A stretch of DNA of 64,000 bases from Thermoleophilia bacterium (GTDB lineage: Bacteria > Actinomycetota > Thermoleophilia > Gaiellales > Gaiellaceae): NCBI GenBank assembly GCA_017882615.1, contig JADGPD010000004.1:1-64000 (forward strand), read 5' to 3'. The translations under genes and the position numbers were made by a program. Positions 54,768 to 64,000 of this stretch are shown here, piece after piece. The notes beneath the pieces were generated by a model. It saw only the letters and a list, made by a program, of their open reading frames with translations, did no database searches and was not told the DNA's origin. How positions within the stretch are numbered: position 1 is the first letter of the stretch; every line of letters begins with the position of its first letter.

Positions 54768-57447
54768 GTGGCCTCGAGCGTCGCCGCTGCCGGCGCCGCT
54801 CCCGCTTGGCGGCGTCGGTCTCGATTCCTGTCGCCGTGGCCCGCTCGGCCACCGCCATCGCCGGCTGCGGCAAGACCTTGCCCACCGGCTCGCCGCGTCC
54901 CAGTCGCTGGAAGTCCGTGACACCGAGTCGCCGCGCGTACTCGGGCTCGTGCTCTTTCCAGATAGTGAGTAGCGGCGCGGCCACGAAGATCGACGAGTAA
55001 GCGCCCGCCGTGATGCCGATCAGCAGCGCGAAGGCGAAGTCCTTGAGTGTGGCGCCGCCCGCGATGAACAGAGCCCCCACGGGAAGCAGGGTGATGAAGG
55101 TCGTTGCCAGGGAGCGACGGATCGTCTCCCAAATCGACACGTTCGCGATGCGGGCAAACGGCGCCTGGCGCATCAAGGGCACGTTCTCGCGGATACGGTC
55201 GAAGATGATGATCGTGTCGTAGACCGAGTAGCCGAGCACGGTCAGCACCGCGGCCACCGTCGAGGTGGTCACCTCCCGGCCCGTAAGTGCATAGACCCCG
55301 ACCGTGATCACGATGTCGTGCAGCACGGCGACGATCACCGGCATGGCGAACTTGAAGTCGAAGCGCATCGAGATGTAGGCAATGATCAGCAGGAAGGAGA
55401 CGATCAGTGCCTTGATCGCGCTGTTCGCGACATCCCTGGCGAAGCTGGCCGAGACAGTCTGGCTGCTGAGGGAGGTCGCGTGCGCCTTCGCTTTGAGCTG
55501 GTTTTCCAGTTGCGTCTCGACCTTGGTGCTGGGCGAGCGCAGACGAATCTGGAAGCTCTTGTAGCTCTCCGAGCCGCCGACCGTCTTCCCCGTGCCCACC
55601 ACCGAAGCGCTGGTCTCGCCGGTGGCGTTGATGACGACGTTGCGCACCGTCCCGAGTTGGGTTGGTTGTGAGGTCGGGAATTCGATCTGCGTCCCGCCCT
55701 TGAAGTCGATGCCGAGGTTGAGACCCTTGAGCCCGAGCGAGAGGGCGCTGACGAGCACGACCATTCCCGATATCCCGAGCCACAGGAAGCGTTTGCGCAT
55801 GAAGTCGATCTGGAGCCAGCGTCCGCGCTGGGTGCCGTGGGCGCCCATGAAGCTCGGGTTGTTGAACCAGCGGAAGTTGGAGAGCAATCCCAGCATGGCG
55901 CGCGTACCGCCAACCGCAGTGATCAGCGAGATTCCGGTACCGAGCAGCAGCATCAGCGCGAAGCCCTTGACCCCCGCCGTGGCGACCAGGAAGAGCACGG
56001 CGGCGGTGATCGCGGTGACTACGTTGGCATCGAGGATGGTGTGGAAGCCGCGCTCGTAGCCGGTGACTACCGCGGCCTTCACCGATTTGCCCGCACGGGA
56101 CTCCTCCTTGATGCGCTCGAAGATGACAACGTTCGCGTCGGCCGCGACGCCGATGGTGAGGATCATGCCCGCGAAGCTCGGTAGCGAGAGGGTGACGTTG
56201 AAGACCAGGATCACTCCGTAAAGGAAGGCGGCGTAGATACCCAGACCGATGACCGCCACGAGGCCGAGGAAGCGGTAGAGGGTGAGCAGGAAGACGACGA
56301 CCAGCGCCAGCCCGACAATGGCCGCCACCAGGGCCTGGTGCAACGAGTCCTTGCCGAGCGTGGCCGAGACCGTCTCTGTCGAAGCGTTCTTGAAGGGAAT
56401 CGGCAGCGCGCCGGTCTGCAGCACGGTGGCGATGTCGTTGGCCTCGCTCATAGTGCCGATGCCCTCGATGATCGCTCCGCTGATCGCGGGGTCGATACCG
56501 TCGGAGAGAGATTGGTTTTGGGGATCGATCTGTGGGAACGTGATCAGCTCTCCATCGAGCACGACCGCGAAATGCTGAGGAGCCTGTAGTGAATTCCCGC
56601 GCGTCCACTCGTCAGCGGTGATCTTGTGGAAGACCTTGTTGCCGTGACTCGTGAAGCTGAGATCGACCTGCGGCCCACTCGAGGCGAACTCGGAGCGGAT
56701 ACCGCCCGCGTTCAGGTCCGAGCCCTGGAGGTTTGGCCGAGAGGCGAAGAGGAAGTACCAGGTCTGGTTCTTCGTGGGCTCGAAGCCGCCTCTCGGGCCG
56801 CCCGGACAGACCTTGCTCGTTACCAGGTCGCAGGAAACGACCGTGGTCGACTTCGGCGCGGCGAGGATGACTTCGCCCTTCTTCTGTTCGCTCTGAAGCA
56901 GTTTGAGGCTGCTCGAGTCGTCGATCGGCAGAACGGGCTTGCTCGTCTTCTTCAGGAGGTAGTAGTGCCCCGCGCTCTTGCTCTTCACCAGCGGTTTGGC
57001 CTTCTGGAGAAGATCGTAGATCGAGTTCTGCTGAGGCACGAAGTTGTTGACCGATACTCCGGTCACCAGCTTCGTCTCCAGATCGAACAGCTGCAGTACC
57101 GCCTTCTTGCCGATTACCGCCAGCGCTCTTTTCGGGTCCTTCACGCCCGGCAGGTCGATGACGATCTCGTCCGTGCCCTGCCTGCGGATGTCGGGCTCGG
57201 AGACCCCGAGCTTGTCGACGCGCTTGCGCATGATGCTGAGCGAGCGGTTCATGGCCTCGTTGGTCACCAACGAGGCCTGGCCAGGCGGCGGATCGGCCTT
57301 CTTCACGACCTGCAAGCCGCCCTGGAGATCGAGCCCGAGCGCCGGCGCCTTGTACAGCGGCGAGCTCGGCGCGGCGAACGCGATGACCGCGGCCAGCGTG
57401 GCCGCGATCAGCAGGAGCAGGATGATGTGGGGTCGGCGCGATGACAC
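54751..57447 (-). CDS. secDF: Fused protein translocase subunits SecD-SecF
   Basis: 898 aa; 'LGLDLQGGLQVV', 'VAADANVVIFERIKEE' (SecD), then 'LGIDFKGGTQIEF', 'GYSVYDTIIIFDRIREN' (SecF). Confidence 0.94.
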   Translation of the reverse strand: MSSRRPHIILLLLIAATLAAVIAFAAPSSPLYKAPALGLDLQGGLQVVKKADPPPGQASLVTNEAMNRSLSIMRKRVDKLGVSEPDIRRQGTDEIVIDLPGVKDPKRALAVIGKKAVLQLFDLETKLVTGVSVNNFVPQQNSIYDLLQKAKPLVKSKSAGHYYLLKKTSKPVLPIDDSSSLKLLQSEQKKGEVILAAPKSTTVVSCDLVTSKVCPGGPRGGFEPTKNQTWYFLFASRPNLQGSDLNAGGIRSEFASSGPQVDLSFTSHGNKVFHKITADEWTRGNSLQAPQHFAVVLDGELITFPQIDPQNQSLSDGIDPAISGAIIEGIGTMSEANDIATVLQTGALPIPFKNASTETVSATLGKDSLHQALVAAIVGLALVVVFLLTLYRFLGLVAVIGLGIYAAFLYGVILVFNVTLSLPSFAGMILTIGVAADANVVIFERIKEESRAGKSVKAAVVTGYERGFHTILDANVVTAITAAVLFLVATAGVKGFALMLLLGTGISLITAVGGTRAMLGLLSNFRWFNNPSFMGAHGTQRGRWLQIDFMRKRFLWLGISGMVVLVSALSLGLKGLNLGIDFKGGTQIEFPTSQPTQLGTVRNVVINATGETSASVVGTGKTVGGSESYKSFQIRLRSPSTKVETQLENQLKAKAHATSLSSQTVSASFARDVANSAIKALIVSFLLIIAYISMRFDFKFAMPVIVAVLHDIVITVGVYALTGREVTTSTVAAVLTVLGYSVYDTIIIFDRIRENVPLMRQAPFARIANVSIWETIRRSLATTFITLLPVGALFIAGGATLKDFAFALLIGITAGAYSSIFVAAPLLTIWKEHEPEYARRLGVTDFQRLGRGEPVGKVLPQPAMAVAERATATGIETDAAKRERRRQRRRSRPHGRPR

Positions 57448-57681
57448 TGGAGCTGCAGCTTAGCTTGACGACTCGCTGTTCGAGGCGTCGTCTGTGCGCC
57501 CTTCATCCGAAGCGTCAGCTTCGATCGCCGGAGCCTCTTCCGGCAAAGGCACTACGGGAGCGAAGTCGAGACGCACGCTAGACCTTCAATCGGGCGCCAG
57601 ACCAGACAACGCGCAGACGCCTCTCTGGAATTGTGCAGATTGCCACAACCCTCATGCGGGATCGATTGGAACTGGGCACTC

Positions 57682-58803
57682 TCACGCCGGCTCCGCAGCC
57701 AGCCGATCGAGAGCATCGCGCTTGTAGCCGGCGAGCTCCCCGCGCACGATCGCCTCGCGTGCTCCATTCACGAGATCGATCAGGAAGCGCAGGTTGTGCA
57801 GGCTGAGCATGCGCAGCCCGAGCAGCTCCTGCTGGTTGACGAGGTGACGCAGGTAGGCGCGGCTGAAGCGGAGGCAGGCCGGACAATCGCAGTCTTCCTG
57901 CAGCGGACGCCGGTCGCGGGCGAAGCGAGCGTTGCGCAGATTGATCCTTCCCTCCCAGGTCAGCGCCGAGCCCGTTCGGGCGGTGCGCGTGGGTAGCACG
58001 CAGTCGAACATGTCGATACCGCGCTCGATTACTTCCAGCACGCCCTCCGGGTCGCCGATGCCCATGAAGTAGCGAGCCTTCTCGGCCGGCAGGAGCGGCG
58101 CGGAGAAGCCCGTCGCCTCCAGCATCGCCGCGCGCTCCTCCCCCACGCTCAGCCCCCCGAGCGCGTAACCGTCGAAGTCGAGCTGCCCGAGCTCGTCGGC
58201 CGAGCGTCGCCTCAACTGCTCGTCGGTGCCGCCCTGGACGATCCCGAAGAGAAGCTGCCCCTCGGCCCGCGGCGCCTTCCTCTGCCGCCGCGCCCACGTC
58301 GAGGTCAACTCGACCGCCCGCTCGAGTTCGGCGCGCGGAGCACCGGCGGGCGGGCAGACGTCGAGGCACATGGCGATGTCCGACCCGAGCCGGCGTTGAA
58401 TCTCGGCTGCGAGCTCGGGCGTGAAGCGGGCCGCCTCGCCGTCGTAGACCGAGCGGAAGGTGACTCCATCCTCGTCCACTGCGAGCAGTGTGTCGCGCAG
58501 CGAAAAGACCTGGAATCCGCCAGAATCGGTGAGTATCGGGCCCGGCCAGGCCATGAAGTCGTGCAGTCCGCCCAGCTCCTCGACGAGCTCCTCACCGGGG
58601 CGGAAATGCAGGTGATAGCTGTTCGCGAGCACGATCTCGGCGCCGAGCGCGCGCAGCTCGCCCGGATCGACACTCTTCACGCTCGCCTTGGTGCCGACCG
58701 GCATGAAGACTGGCGTCCGCACCTCGCCGTGCGCCGTCCTGAGCACGCCGGCTCGCGCCTCGCCCTCTTGCGCCGTCAGCTCGAATGTCGATTGCTCAGT
58801 CAT
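57682..58803 (-). CDS. tgt: tRNA-guanine transglycosylase
   Basis: 373 aa; 'LTDSGGFQVFSL', 'GIVQGG', 'GGLSVGE', 'FDCVLPTRTARTG', zinc site 'CDCPACLRFSRAYLRHL'. Confidence 0.95.
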   Translation of the reverse strand: MTEQSTFELTAQEGEARAGVLRTAHGEVRTPVFMPVGTKASVKSVDPGELRALGAEIVLANSYHLHFRPGEELVEELGGLHDFMAWPGPILTDSGGFQVFSLRDTLLAVDEDGVTFRSVYDGEAARFTPELAAEIQRRLGSDIAMCLDVCPPAGAPRAELERAVELTSTWARRQRKAPRAEGQLLFGIVQGGTDEQLRRRSADELGQLDFDGYALGGLSVGEERAAMLEATGFSAPLLPAEKARYFMGIGDPEGVLEVIERGIDMFDCVLPTRTARTGSALTWEGRINLRNARFARDRRPLQEDCDCPACLRFSRAYLRHLVNQQELLGLRMLSLHNLRFLIDLVNGAREAIVRGELAGYKRDALDRLAAEPA

Positions 58804-58928
58804 CAGGCCATCCTGCTCCCAACCACCCCCAAGGGACCGGTCACGACCCCTGCGGAAAGGCTATCCAGGAAAGCGTCACGTGTCTGTAACGGCTTTGCGT
58901 CCGGTTCCTTCGAATTGGACAAGCGAGC

Positions 58929-59867
58929 TCAGAGCACGAGCATCGCGTCGCCGAAGGAGTAGAAGCGGTAGCGCTCGGCGATCGCCAGGCGATACAGCTC
59001 GCGTGTCTCCTCCACACCGGCGAAGGCCATCACCAGCGCCAGCAAGGAAGAGCGCGGCAAGTGGAAATTGGTCAGGAGCGCGTCTACGCGCCTGAACTCG
59101 AAAGGCGGGTAGACGAAGAGATCAGTCCGGCCCGCGAGCGGACCGCCGCGGGCCAGCGTCTCCAACACGCGCACGCTCGTCGTTCCAACCGCCAGCACGC
59201 GCTCCGCCGCTTCGACCCTCCGTCTGCTTTCGGCGCTCACCTCGTAGCGCTCGCCGTGCAGGCGATGCTCTCGCAGGTCGTCCACCGCCACCGGGCGGAA
59301 GGTGTCCAGCCCGACATGGAGGGTGACCCGCTCGACGTCGAGGCGCTCGAGCAGCTCGGGCGTGAAGTGCAAGCCGGCGGTCGGCGCCGCCGCCGAGCCC
59401 AGCCGCTCGGAATAGACGGTCTGATAGCGCTCGGGATCGTCGAGCTTCTCGTGGATGTAGGGCGGAAGCGGCGCCTCGCCGGCCGGCTCGCCCTCGAGCG
59501 CTATCCGCCAGCGACCCTCCCCGAGCGCCTCCAGAAGCTCCACCGGGCCCAGGATCTGCCCGGCGCGCAACTTGCGCGAGGGACGCGCCAGCGCCTCCCA
59601 CTCGCCGCCTCCAAACGACTCGATCAGGAGCACCTCGACCTGGCCGCCCGTGGGCTTGCGCAGATGCAGCCGCGCCGGAACGACGCGGGTGTCGTTCACC
59701 ACCACGAGCTCGCCGTGCAGCTCCTCGGGCAGCTCGCGGATGCGGCGCTGACGCACCTTCCCGCTCGAGCGCTCGTAGACGAGCAGCCGCGATTCGTCAC
59801 GCTGCGCCAGCGGTCGCTGCGCGATCAGCTCGGGCGGTAGCTCGTAGTCCAGTTCGCGTAGGAGCAT
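58929..59867 (-). CDS. queA: S-adenosylmethionine:tRNA ribosyltransferase-isomerase
   Basis: 312 aa; 'YELPPELIAQRPLAQRDESRLLV', 'VNDTRVVPARL', 'GSAAAPTAGLHFTPELL', 'TNFHLPRSSLLALVMAF'. Confidence 0.95.
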   Translation of the reverse strand: MLLRELDYELPPELIAQRPLAQRDESRLLVYERSSGKVRQRRIRELPEELHGELVVVNDTRVVPARLHLRKPTGGQVEVLLIESFGGGEWEALARPSRKLRAGQILGPVELLEALGEGRWRIALEGEPAGEAPLPPYIHEKLDDPERYQTVYSERLGSAAAPTAGLHFTPELLERLDVERVTLHVGLDTFRPVAVDDLREHRLHGERYEVSAESRRRVEAAERVLAVGTTSVRVLETLARGGPLAGRTDLFVYPPFEFRRVDALLTNFHLPRSSLLALVMAFAGVEETRELYRLAIAERYRFYSFGDAMLVL

Positions 59868-59894
59868 CCGCCGCCAACGTTAGCCTTCTCGTCC

Positions 59895-60332
59895 ATGGAA
59901 GAGGTGCTGGCACGAGCCCGTGAGCGACTCGAACAGGCGAGCGGAAACGCCGTCGACCCGTCCCAGACCCGCGCGGCTTTCGAGCGGGCGCGGGCGCAGA
60001 TGGAGGCGCTGACGCAGATGGGCGCCGAGCTCGAGACGATGCTCCCCGAGGAGATCGGGCTGGCCGTCCGCGAAGGACTTCGCGCCGAGGCACTCCCGGT
60101 CGCCCGCCAGCTCGCCGAGCTGCGCGGCCTCACCAACCAGCTCATCCGCCGCCTGGGCCAGCTCGAGCAGGAGATCGAGGCCGAGCGCCTCGCCCGGGTC
60201 GAGGATCTCGGCCTGCTCGTCGATCTCATCGCCGGGGGCTGGCGCAGCGTGGACGACCGGCTGGCGCGGATGGAAGAGAGCTTGAACGGGCGCGAGGCGA
60301 CCGTCTACAGCATCGAGCGCAACAGCGCCTAG
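59895..60332 (+). CDS. Hypothetical coiled-coil protein
   Basis: 145 aa, Glu/Arg/Leu-rich helical protein divergently transcribed from queA. Confidence 0.55.
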   Translation: MEEVLARARERLEQASGNAVDPSQTRAAFERARAQMEALTQMGAELETMLPEEIGLAVREGLRAEALPVARQLAELRGLTNQLIRRLGQLEQEIEAERLARVEDLGLLVDLIAGGWRSVDDRLARMEESLNGREATVYSIERNSA

Positions 60333-60489
60333 AGCTCGTCCCGGTAAAATGCGCGGTCGCGGGATAGGTCTTTAGTAGTAACTACCGACGGTTTCTAAGT
60401 CCCCCAACCGACGCAGGCTCGGGGCGATTTCGGTATTTACCTCTGTAGCTTTTCCACCGTGCCCAGAATGAACTGATTGAGAGGTTGCA

Positions 60490-61521
60490 ATGCCCATCGC
60501 TGATCCCAAGACCTACACGCAGATGCTCGACGCCGCCAGGGCCGGCAAGTTCGCCTACCCGGCGATCAACATCTCCTCCTCGGAGACCCTGAACGCCGCG
60601 CTACGCGGCTTCGCCGAGGCCAAGTCCGACGGCATCGTCCAGGTCTCGACCGGTGGTGGCGAGTTCGGCTCCGGCGCGACGGTGAAGGATGGCGCCCTGG
60701 GCGCCATCGCTCTGGCCGAGTACGCGCACATCGTCGCCGAGAAGTGCCCGGTCAACATCGCCCTGCACACCGACCACTGCCATCCCGAGAAGGTCGAGCC
60801 ATTCCTCAAGCCGCTGCTCGAGGCTTCGCGCAAGCGCATCGCGGCGGGCAAGGGACCGCTCTTCCAGAGCCACATGTTCGACGGTTCGCCGCTGCCGCTG
60901 GCCGAGAACATGAAGATCGCCTCCGGGCTCCTGGCCGAGTGCGCCGAGCTCGACATCATCCTCGAGATCGAGGCCGGCGTCGTCGGCGGCGAGGAAGACG
61001 GCGTCTCGAACGAGGGCGTCTCCCGCGAGAAGCTCTACACGACCCCCGAGGACATGGTCGCCGTGGCCGACGCGCTCGGCACCGGCGAGAAGGGCCAGTA
61101 CCTGTTCGCGGCCACCTTCGGCAACGTGCACGGCGTCTACAAGCCGGGCAACGTAGTGCTCAAGCCGACCATCCTGCGCGACGGCCAGGCCGCGGTGGAG
61201 AAGAAGTACGGGAAAGACGGTCGCTTCCTGCTCGTCTTCCACGGCGGCTCGGGCTCGCCGCTCGATCAGATCCGCGAGACGCTCGACTACGGAGTCATCA
61301 AGATGAACGTCGACACCGACACGCAGTACGCGCTCACCCGCGCGATCGCCGATCACATGTTCAAGAACTACGACGGCGTGCTCAAGGTCGACGGCGAGGT
61401 CGGAGTCAAGAAGGTCTACGACCCGCGTTCGTGGGGCAAGGCCGGCGAGGCCTCCATGGCCACCCGAATCGTCGAAGCCTGTGAAGATCTGCGCTCGACG
61501 GGCACGACGCTGCGCAAATAG
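60490..61521 (+). CDS. fba: Class II fructose-bisphosphate aldolase
   Basis: 343 aa; 'FAYPAINISSSETLNAALRGFAEAKSDGIVQVSTGG', 'NIALHTDHCHPE', 'FHGGSGSPLDQIRETLDYGVIKMNVDTDTQYA'. Confidence 0.95.
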   Translation: MPIADPKTYTQMLDAARAGKFAYPAINISSSETLNAALRGFAEAKSDGIVQVSTGGGEFGSGATVKDGALGAIALAEYAHIVAEKCPVNIALHTDHCHPEKVEPFLKPLLEASRKRIAAGKGPLFQSHMFDGSPLPLAENMKIASGLLAECAELDIILEIEAGVVGGEEDGVSNEGVSREKLYTTPEDMVAVADALGTGEKGQYLFAATFGNVHGVYKPGNVVLKPTILRDGQAAVEKKYGKDGRFLLVFHGGSGSPLDQIRETLDYGVIKMNVDTDTQYALTRAIADHMFKNYDGVLKVDGEVGVKKVYDPRSWGKAGEASMATRIVEACEDLRSTGTTLRK

Positions 61522-61545
61522 CGATCCCCGAAACTCGCGTGCACG

Positions 61546-61570
61546 AAAGCCCCGGCGATCCCGGGGCTTT
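61546..61570 (+). terminator. Rho-independent terminator downstream of fba
   Basis: aaagccccgg-cgatc-ccggggcttt perfect 10-bp stem followed by ctgttg. Confidence 0.8.
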
Positions 61571-61586
61571 CTGTTGCCCGTTCGCT

Positions 61587-63068
61587 CTAAGAGGCGCTCG
61601 CCGCTCGAACCGGCTCGCCTCGCTCGACCCGCCCGCTGAGCGGTAGATCGAGCACGAAGCGAGCGCCGGAGTCGCACTCGGCACAGACCAGGCTTCCACC
61701 GTGCGCCTCGGCCAGCCCGCGCGCGATCGCCAGCCCGAGGCCACTTCCGTATCGCGTCTTGGAGGCACGTGAACCGTCGAGGCGAACGAATCGCCCGAAA
61801 ATGCGCTCCCTGTCGCCGGCGGGGATCCCGGGACCCGAGTCCTGAATCTCGAGCTCGGCCAACGCGCCCTTTCGTCGAACGGTGACCTCGATCTCCCCCG
61901 CTCCATCCGTAGCCTTGCAGGCATTGTCGAGCAGGTTGGAGATCACCTGTCGGATCCGCTCGGGATCGGCGACCAGCGAACAGCTGCTCTTCGTGGCAAG
62001 CCGCAGTTCCATCCTCGGCTCGCGTTCGCGGACGCTCTCGATCTCCTCCGCCGCCAGCTCGCCGAGATCGAACGGTTTGCGCTCCAGCTTCAGGCCCTGA
62101 TCGAGGCGCGCCATCGCAAGCAGATCGGCAACGAGCTGGGAGGCACGGCGAGCCTGCCTGACGATCTCGAACGAGAGCTGCTCACGACGATCGCGCTCGT
62201 GCCCGTGGCGAAGAAGCGCCTCGGCGCTCCACTGCAGGCCGGCGATGGGCGTGCGCAACTCGTGCGAGGCATCGGAGAGGAAGTCGCGCATCCGTTCCTC
62301 CGAGCGAGACGCCTTCTCATGAGCGTGGCGCTCCGAGCTGAGCGATTCGGCCAGCGACTCGAGCATCGCGTCGAGGGCGGTGGCGAGCCTGCCCAGCTCT
62401 GTCGAGTGCCTGCTCGGCCGGAGACGCTCACTGGTGTCACCGCCGGCGATGCGATCGGCCACCGTCGCCATGCGGTCGAGCGGGCGCAGGGTCAACCTGA
62501 TTGCAACGCTAACGATCAGCACGGCGAGCCCAATCACGAGCAGAGTGCCGATCAGCTCCGCGATCAGCAGGCGGCGGAGAGACGCCTCCGCCGGAGCCGT
62601 ACTGGCGACGTAAAGAACGGGAGCGGCGCTCGAGCTCACGGCGGTGATCGAGTTCTTCATCTGCCAGTACAGGTCGGGCCTGGCGTTGATCGCGCTCACG
62701 AAGTCGGCCCAAGCCGCGTCCGGCGTGACGGGAGGACCTTCGATCGGGGCGAGCTTCGGTTGCGGCGAGTCGAGCAGCTTGCCGACGACCGGATACGCGC
62801 CCGGTAGCCCGATGATCGCGACCACGTTCTGACGGGAGAGCCTGTCCGCGGTCACCTGCAGGCTTTCCTTCTCGCCAGGGGTGTAGCCGCTCGCGTGGGT
62901 CATGACGTCGGCCGTGTTCGCGTGCAGGTCGCTGTAGTAGCGCTGGTGCAGCCCGACGTAGATCGCCGCATCCAGCGCCACCAGCGCCAGCACCAGCATG
63001 GCGAGGCTTACCAGCGTCAGGCGCCATCTGAGCGATGCGGTCTTGGTGCCTTTCGGATACTCGTTCAT
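61587..63068 (-). CDS. Sensor histidine kinase
   Basis: 493 aa; two TMs, HAMP, 'DASHELRTPIAGL', 'NLLDNACKATD', 'DSGPGIPAGDRERIFGRF', 'GSGLGLAIARGL'. Confidence 0.93.
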   Translation of the reverse strand: MNEYPKGTKTASLRWRLTLVSLAMLVLALVALDAAIYVGLHQRYYSDLHANTADVMTHASGYTPGEKESLQVTADRLSRQNVVAIIGLPGAYPVVGKLLDSPQPKLAPIEGPPVTPDAAWADFVSAINARPDLYWQMKNSITAVSSSAAPVLYVASTAPAEASLRRLLIAELIGTLLVIGLAVLIVSVAIRLTLRPLDRMATVADRIAGGDTSERLRPSRHSTELGRLATALDAMLESLAESLSSERHAHEKASRSEERMRDFLSDASHELRTPIAGLQWSAEALLRHGHERDRREQLSFEIVRQARRASQLVADLLAMARLDQGLKLERKPFDLGELAAEEIESVREREPRMELRLATKSSCSLVADPERIRQVISNLLDNACKATDGAGEIEVTVRRKGALAELEIQDSGPGIPAGDRERIFGRFVRLDGSRASKTRYGSGLGLAIARGLAEAHGGSLVCAECDSGARFVLDLPLSGRVERGEPVRAASAS

Positions 63069-63736
63069 GCTCGTAACACGTAGCCGTGGCCACGAATCGT
63101 GTGAATCAGCCGCGGACCACTCGCTTCAAGCTTACGACGAAGATTGCCCATGTGTACGGGCACGAGGTTCGGGTCGTGCTCTTCGTAGCCCCAAACCTGG
63201 CTCATGATCTGCAATCTCGAGAGTACGACGCCGCGGTTTCGCATCAAGAAGCCGAGCAGCTGGAACTCGATCGGCGTGAGCTCGAGCATCGTGTCGCCGC
63301 GCCTGACGACGCGGGCCGGCTCGTCGAGAATCAAGTCGCCCACCTCCAGGACTTCCGCCTCCAAGCGGCCGCTGCGCCTGAGCAGGGCTCGCAGGCGCGC
63401 GAGCAACTCCTCCACCGCAACGGGCTTGATCACGTAGTCGTCGGCTCCCGCCGAGAAGCCGGCCAGGCGAGAGCTGACAGCATCCCTGGCGGTGAGGAAG
63501 AGGATCGGCAAGTCACTTTTGTTGCGCAGCACGTGCGCAAGATCGAAGCCGCTGCGCCCGGGCAGCATCACGTCGAGAATGGCGAGATCGGGGCGAAAGC
63601 CTTCGGCGAGCTCCTCGAGCGATCTCCCGTCGACCTCGGCCTGCACCACGTAACCGGCGGCGCGCAGCTCGATGGCGAGCGCGTTCCTGACCGCTTCGTC
63701 GTCTTCGATGAACAAGACTCGCAAAGATCTGCTCAT
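63065..63736 (-). CDS. OmpR-family response regulator (canonical receiver)
   Basis: 223 aa; 'VLFIEDDE', 'PDLAILDVMLPGRSG', 'FLTARD', 'DDYVIKPV', wHTH 'TPIEFQLLGFLMRN...VDPN-VPVHMGNLRRKL'-type C-terminus; 4-bp overlap with kinase gene. Confidence 0.93.
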   Translation of the reverse strand: MSRSLRVLFIEDDEAVRNALAIELRAAGYVVQAEVDGRSLEELAEGFRPDLAILDVMLPGRSGFDLAHVLRNKSDLPILFLTARDAVSSRLAGFSAGADDYVIKPVAVEELLARLRALLRRSGRLEAEVLEVGDLILDEPARVVRRGDTMLELTPIEFQLLGFLMRNRGVVLSRLQIMSQVWGYEEHDPNLVPVHMGNLRRKLEASGPRLIHTIRGHGYVLRA

Positions 63737-63796
63737 GGTGGAAGCATGCCATCACCCGCGAGATGAGGCGGCTGCGCTAGACTCGCGCCGTTCGAG

Positions 63797-64000
63797 ATGG
63801 CGCGCCTTCGCTCGTTCAAACGCACGCGTCGCTCAGGCGACGCCGATTCATCCACAGCCTCCGAGCCGGGGCTTGCCGTGCAGCCTACAGACGGCGATCA
63901 AGTCGCCCCGCCGCCCGAGTTACCGCCCAGCGAGATTGCCGTTGAGGAGCCTGAGTCGAGCGATTCGGTGGCCGAGGAAGCGCGGGCGGAGCAGGACGAA
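63797..64000 (+). CDS. N-terminal part of an unidentified protein (runs off the right edge), basic start then acidic/Pro-rich
   Basis: ATG 63797: MARLRSFKRTRRSGDADSSTASEPGLAVQPTDGDQVAPPPELPPSEIAVEEPESSDSVAEEARAEQDE..., no stop to window end. Confidence 0.45.
   Translation, partial: MARLRSFKRTRRSGDADSSTASEPGLAVQPTDGDQVAPPPELPPSEIAVEEPESSDSVAEEARAEQDE

Noticed and set aside
60333-60489. Structured leader/ncRNA before fba
   Set aside because: Long ~150-nt leader with a small gtagt-a-actac palindrome, but nothing convincing as a known RNA family or clear promoter.
1-64000. CRISPR array, tRNA/rRNA, transposon, prophage or defence island
   Set aside because: No regularly spaced repeats, tRNA-like cloverleaf, transposase, integrase or phage structural proteins were seen; accessory content looks like single-gene or small-cassette insertions.

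Overview
64-kb high-GC window with actinobacterial gene content (FtsZ/SepF/DivIVA without FtsA; Thermoleophilia-like by inference only). It is mostly chromosomal core. A near-complete minus-strand dcw cluster (mraZ-rsmH-ftsL-pbp-murE-murF-mraY-murD-ftsW-murG-murC-murB-ftsQ-ftsZ) spans about 46.6-31.4 kb. Its usual distal partners (yfiH-yggS-sepF-yggT-divIVA) lie about 28 kb away at the left edge. The material between includes a DHH-CBS-tRNA nucleotidyltransferase fusion, a murA-hisB-like-ridA-MFS operon, an M29 peptidase, TerC, two ABC exporters, rlmN and a complete gcvT-H-PA-PB operon. To the right are two PfkB kinases, ogt, an orphan response regulator, a UbiB-like kinase, an MprF-like protein, a secDF fusion, tgt/queA, class II fba and a two-component system. 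No rRNA, tRNA, CRISPR array, transposase, integrase or phage module was seen. Most unusual observations: (1) a HisB-fold protein that has lost both HHxxE metal-binding motifs, translationally coupled to RidA; (2) an orphan OmpR-type regulator with an aspartate-less receiver; (3) MurA with the catalytic Cys replaced by Asp (predicted fosfomycin insensitivity); (4) a 3' remnant of an FtsX-type permease and a perfect 16-bp palindrome upstream of an intact MacB-like ABC operon; (5) 10-bp-phased MraZ boxes over a recognisable mraZ promoter; (6) a 9-Cys orphan protein.
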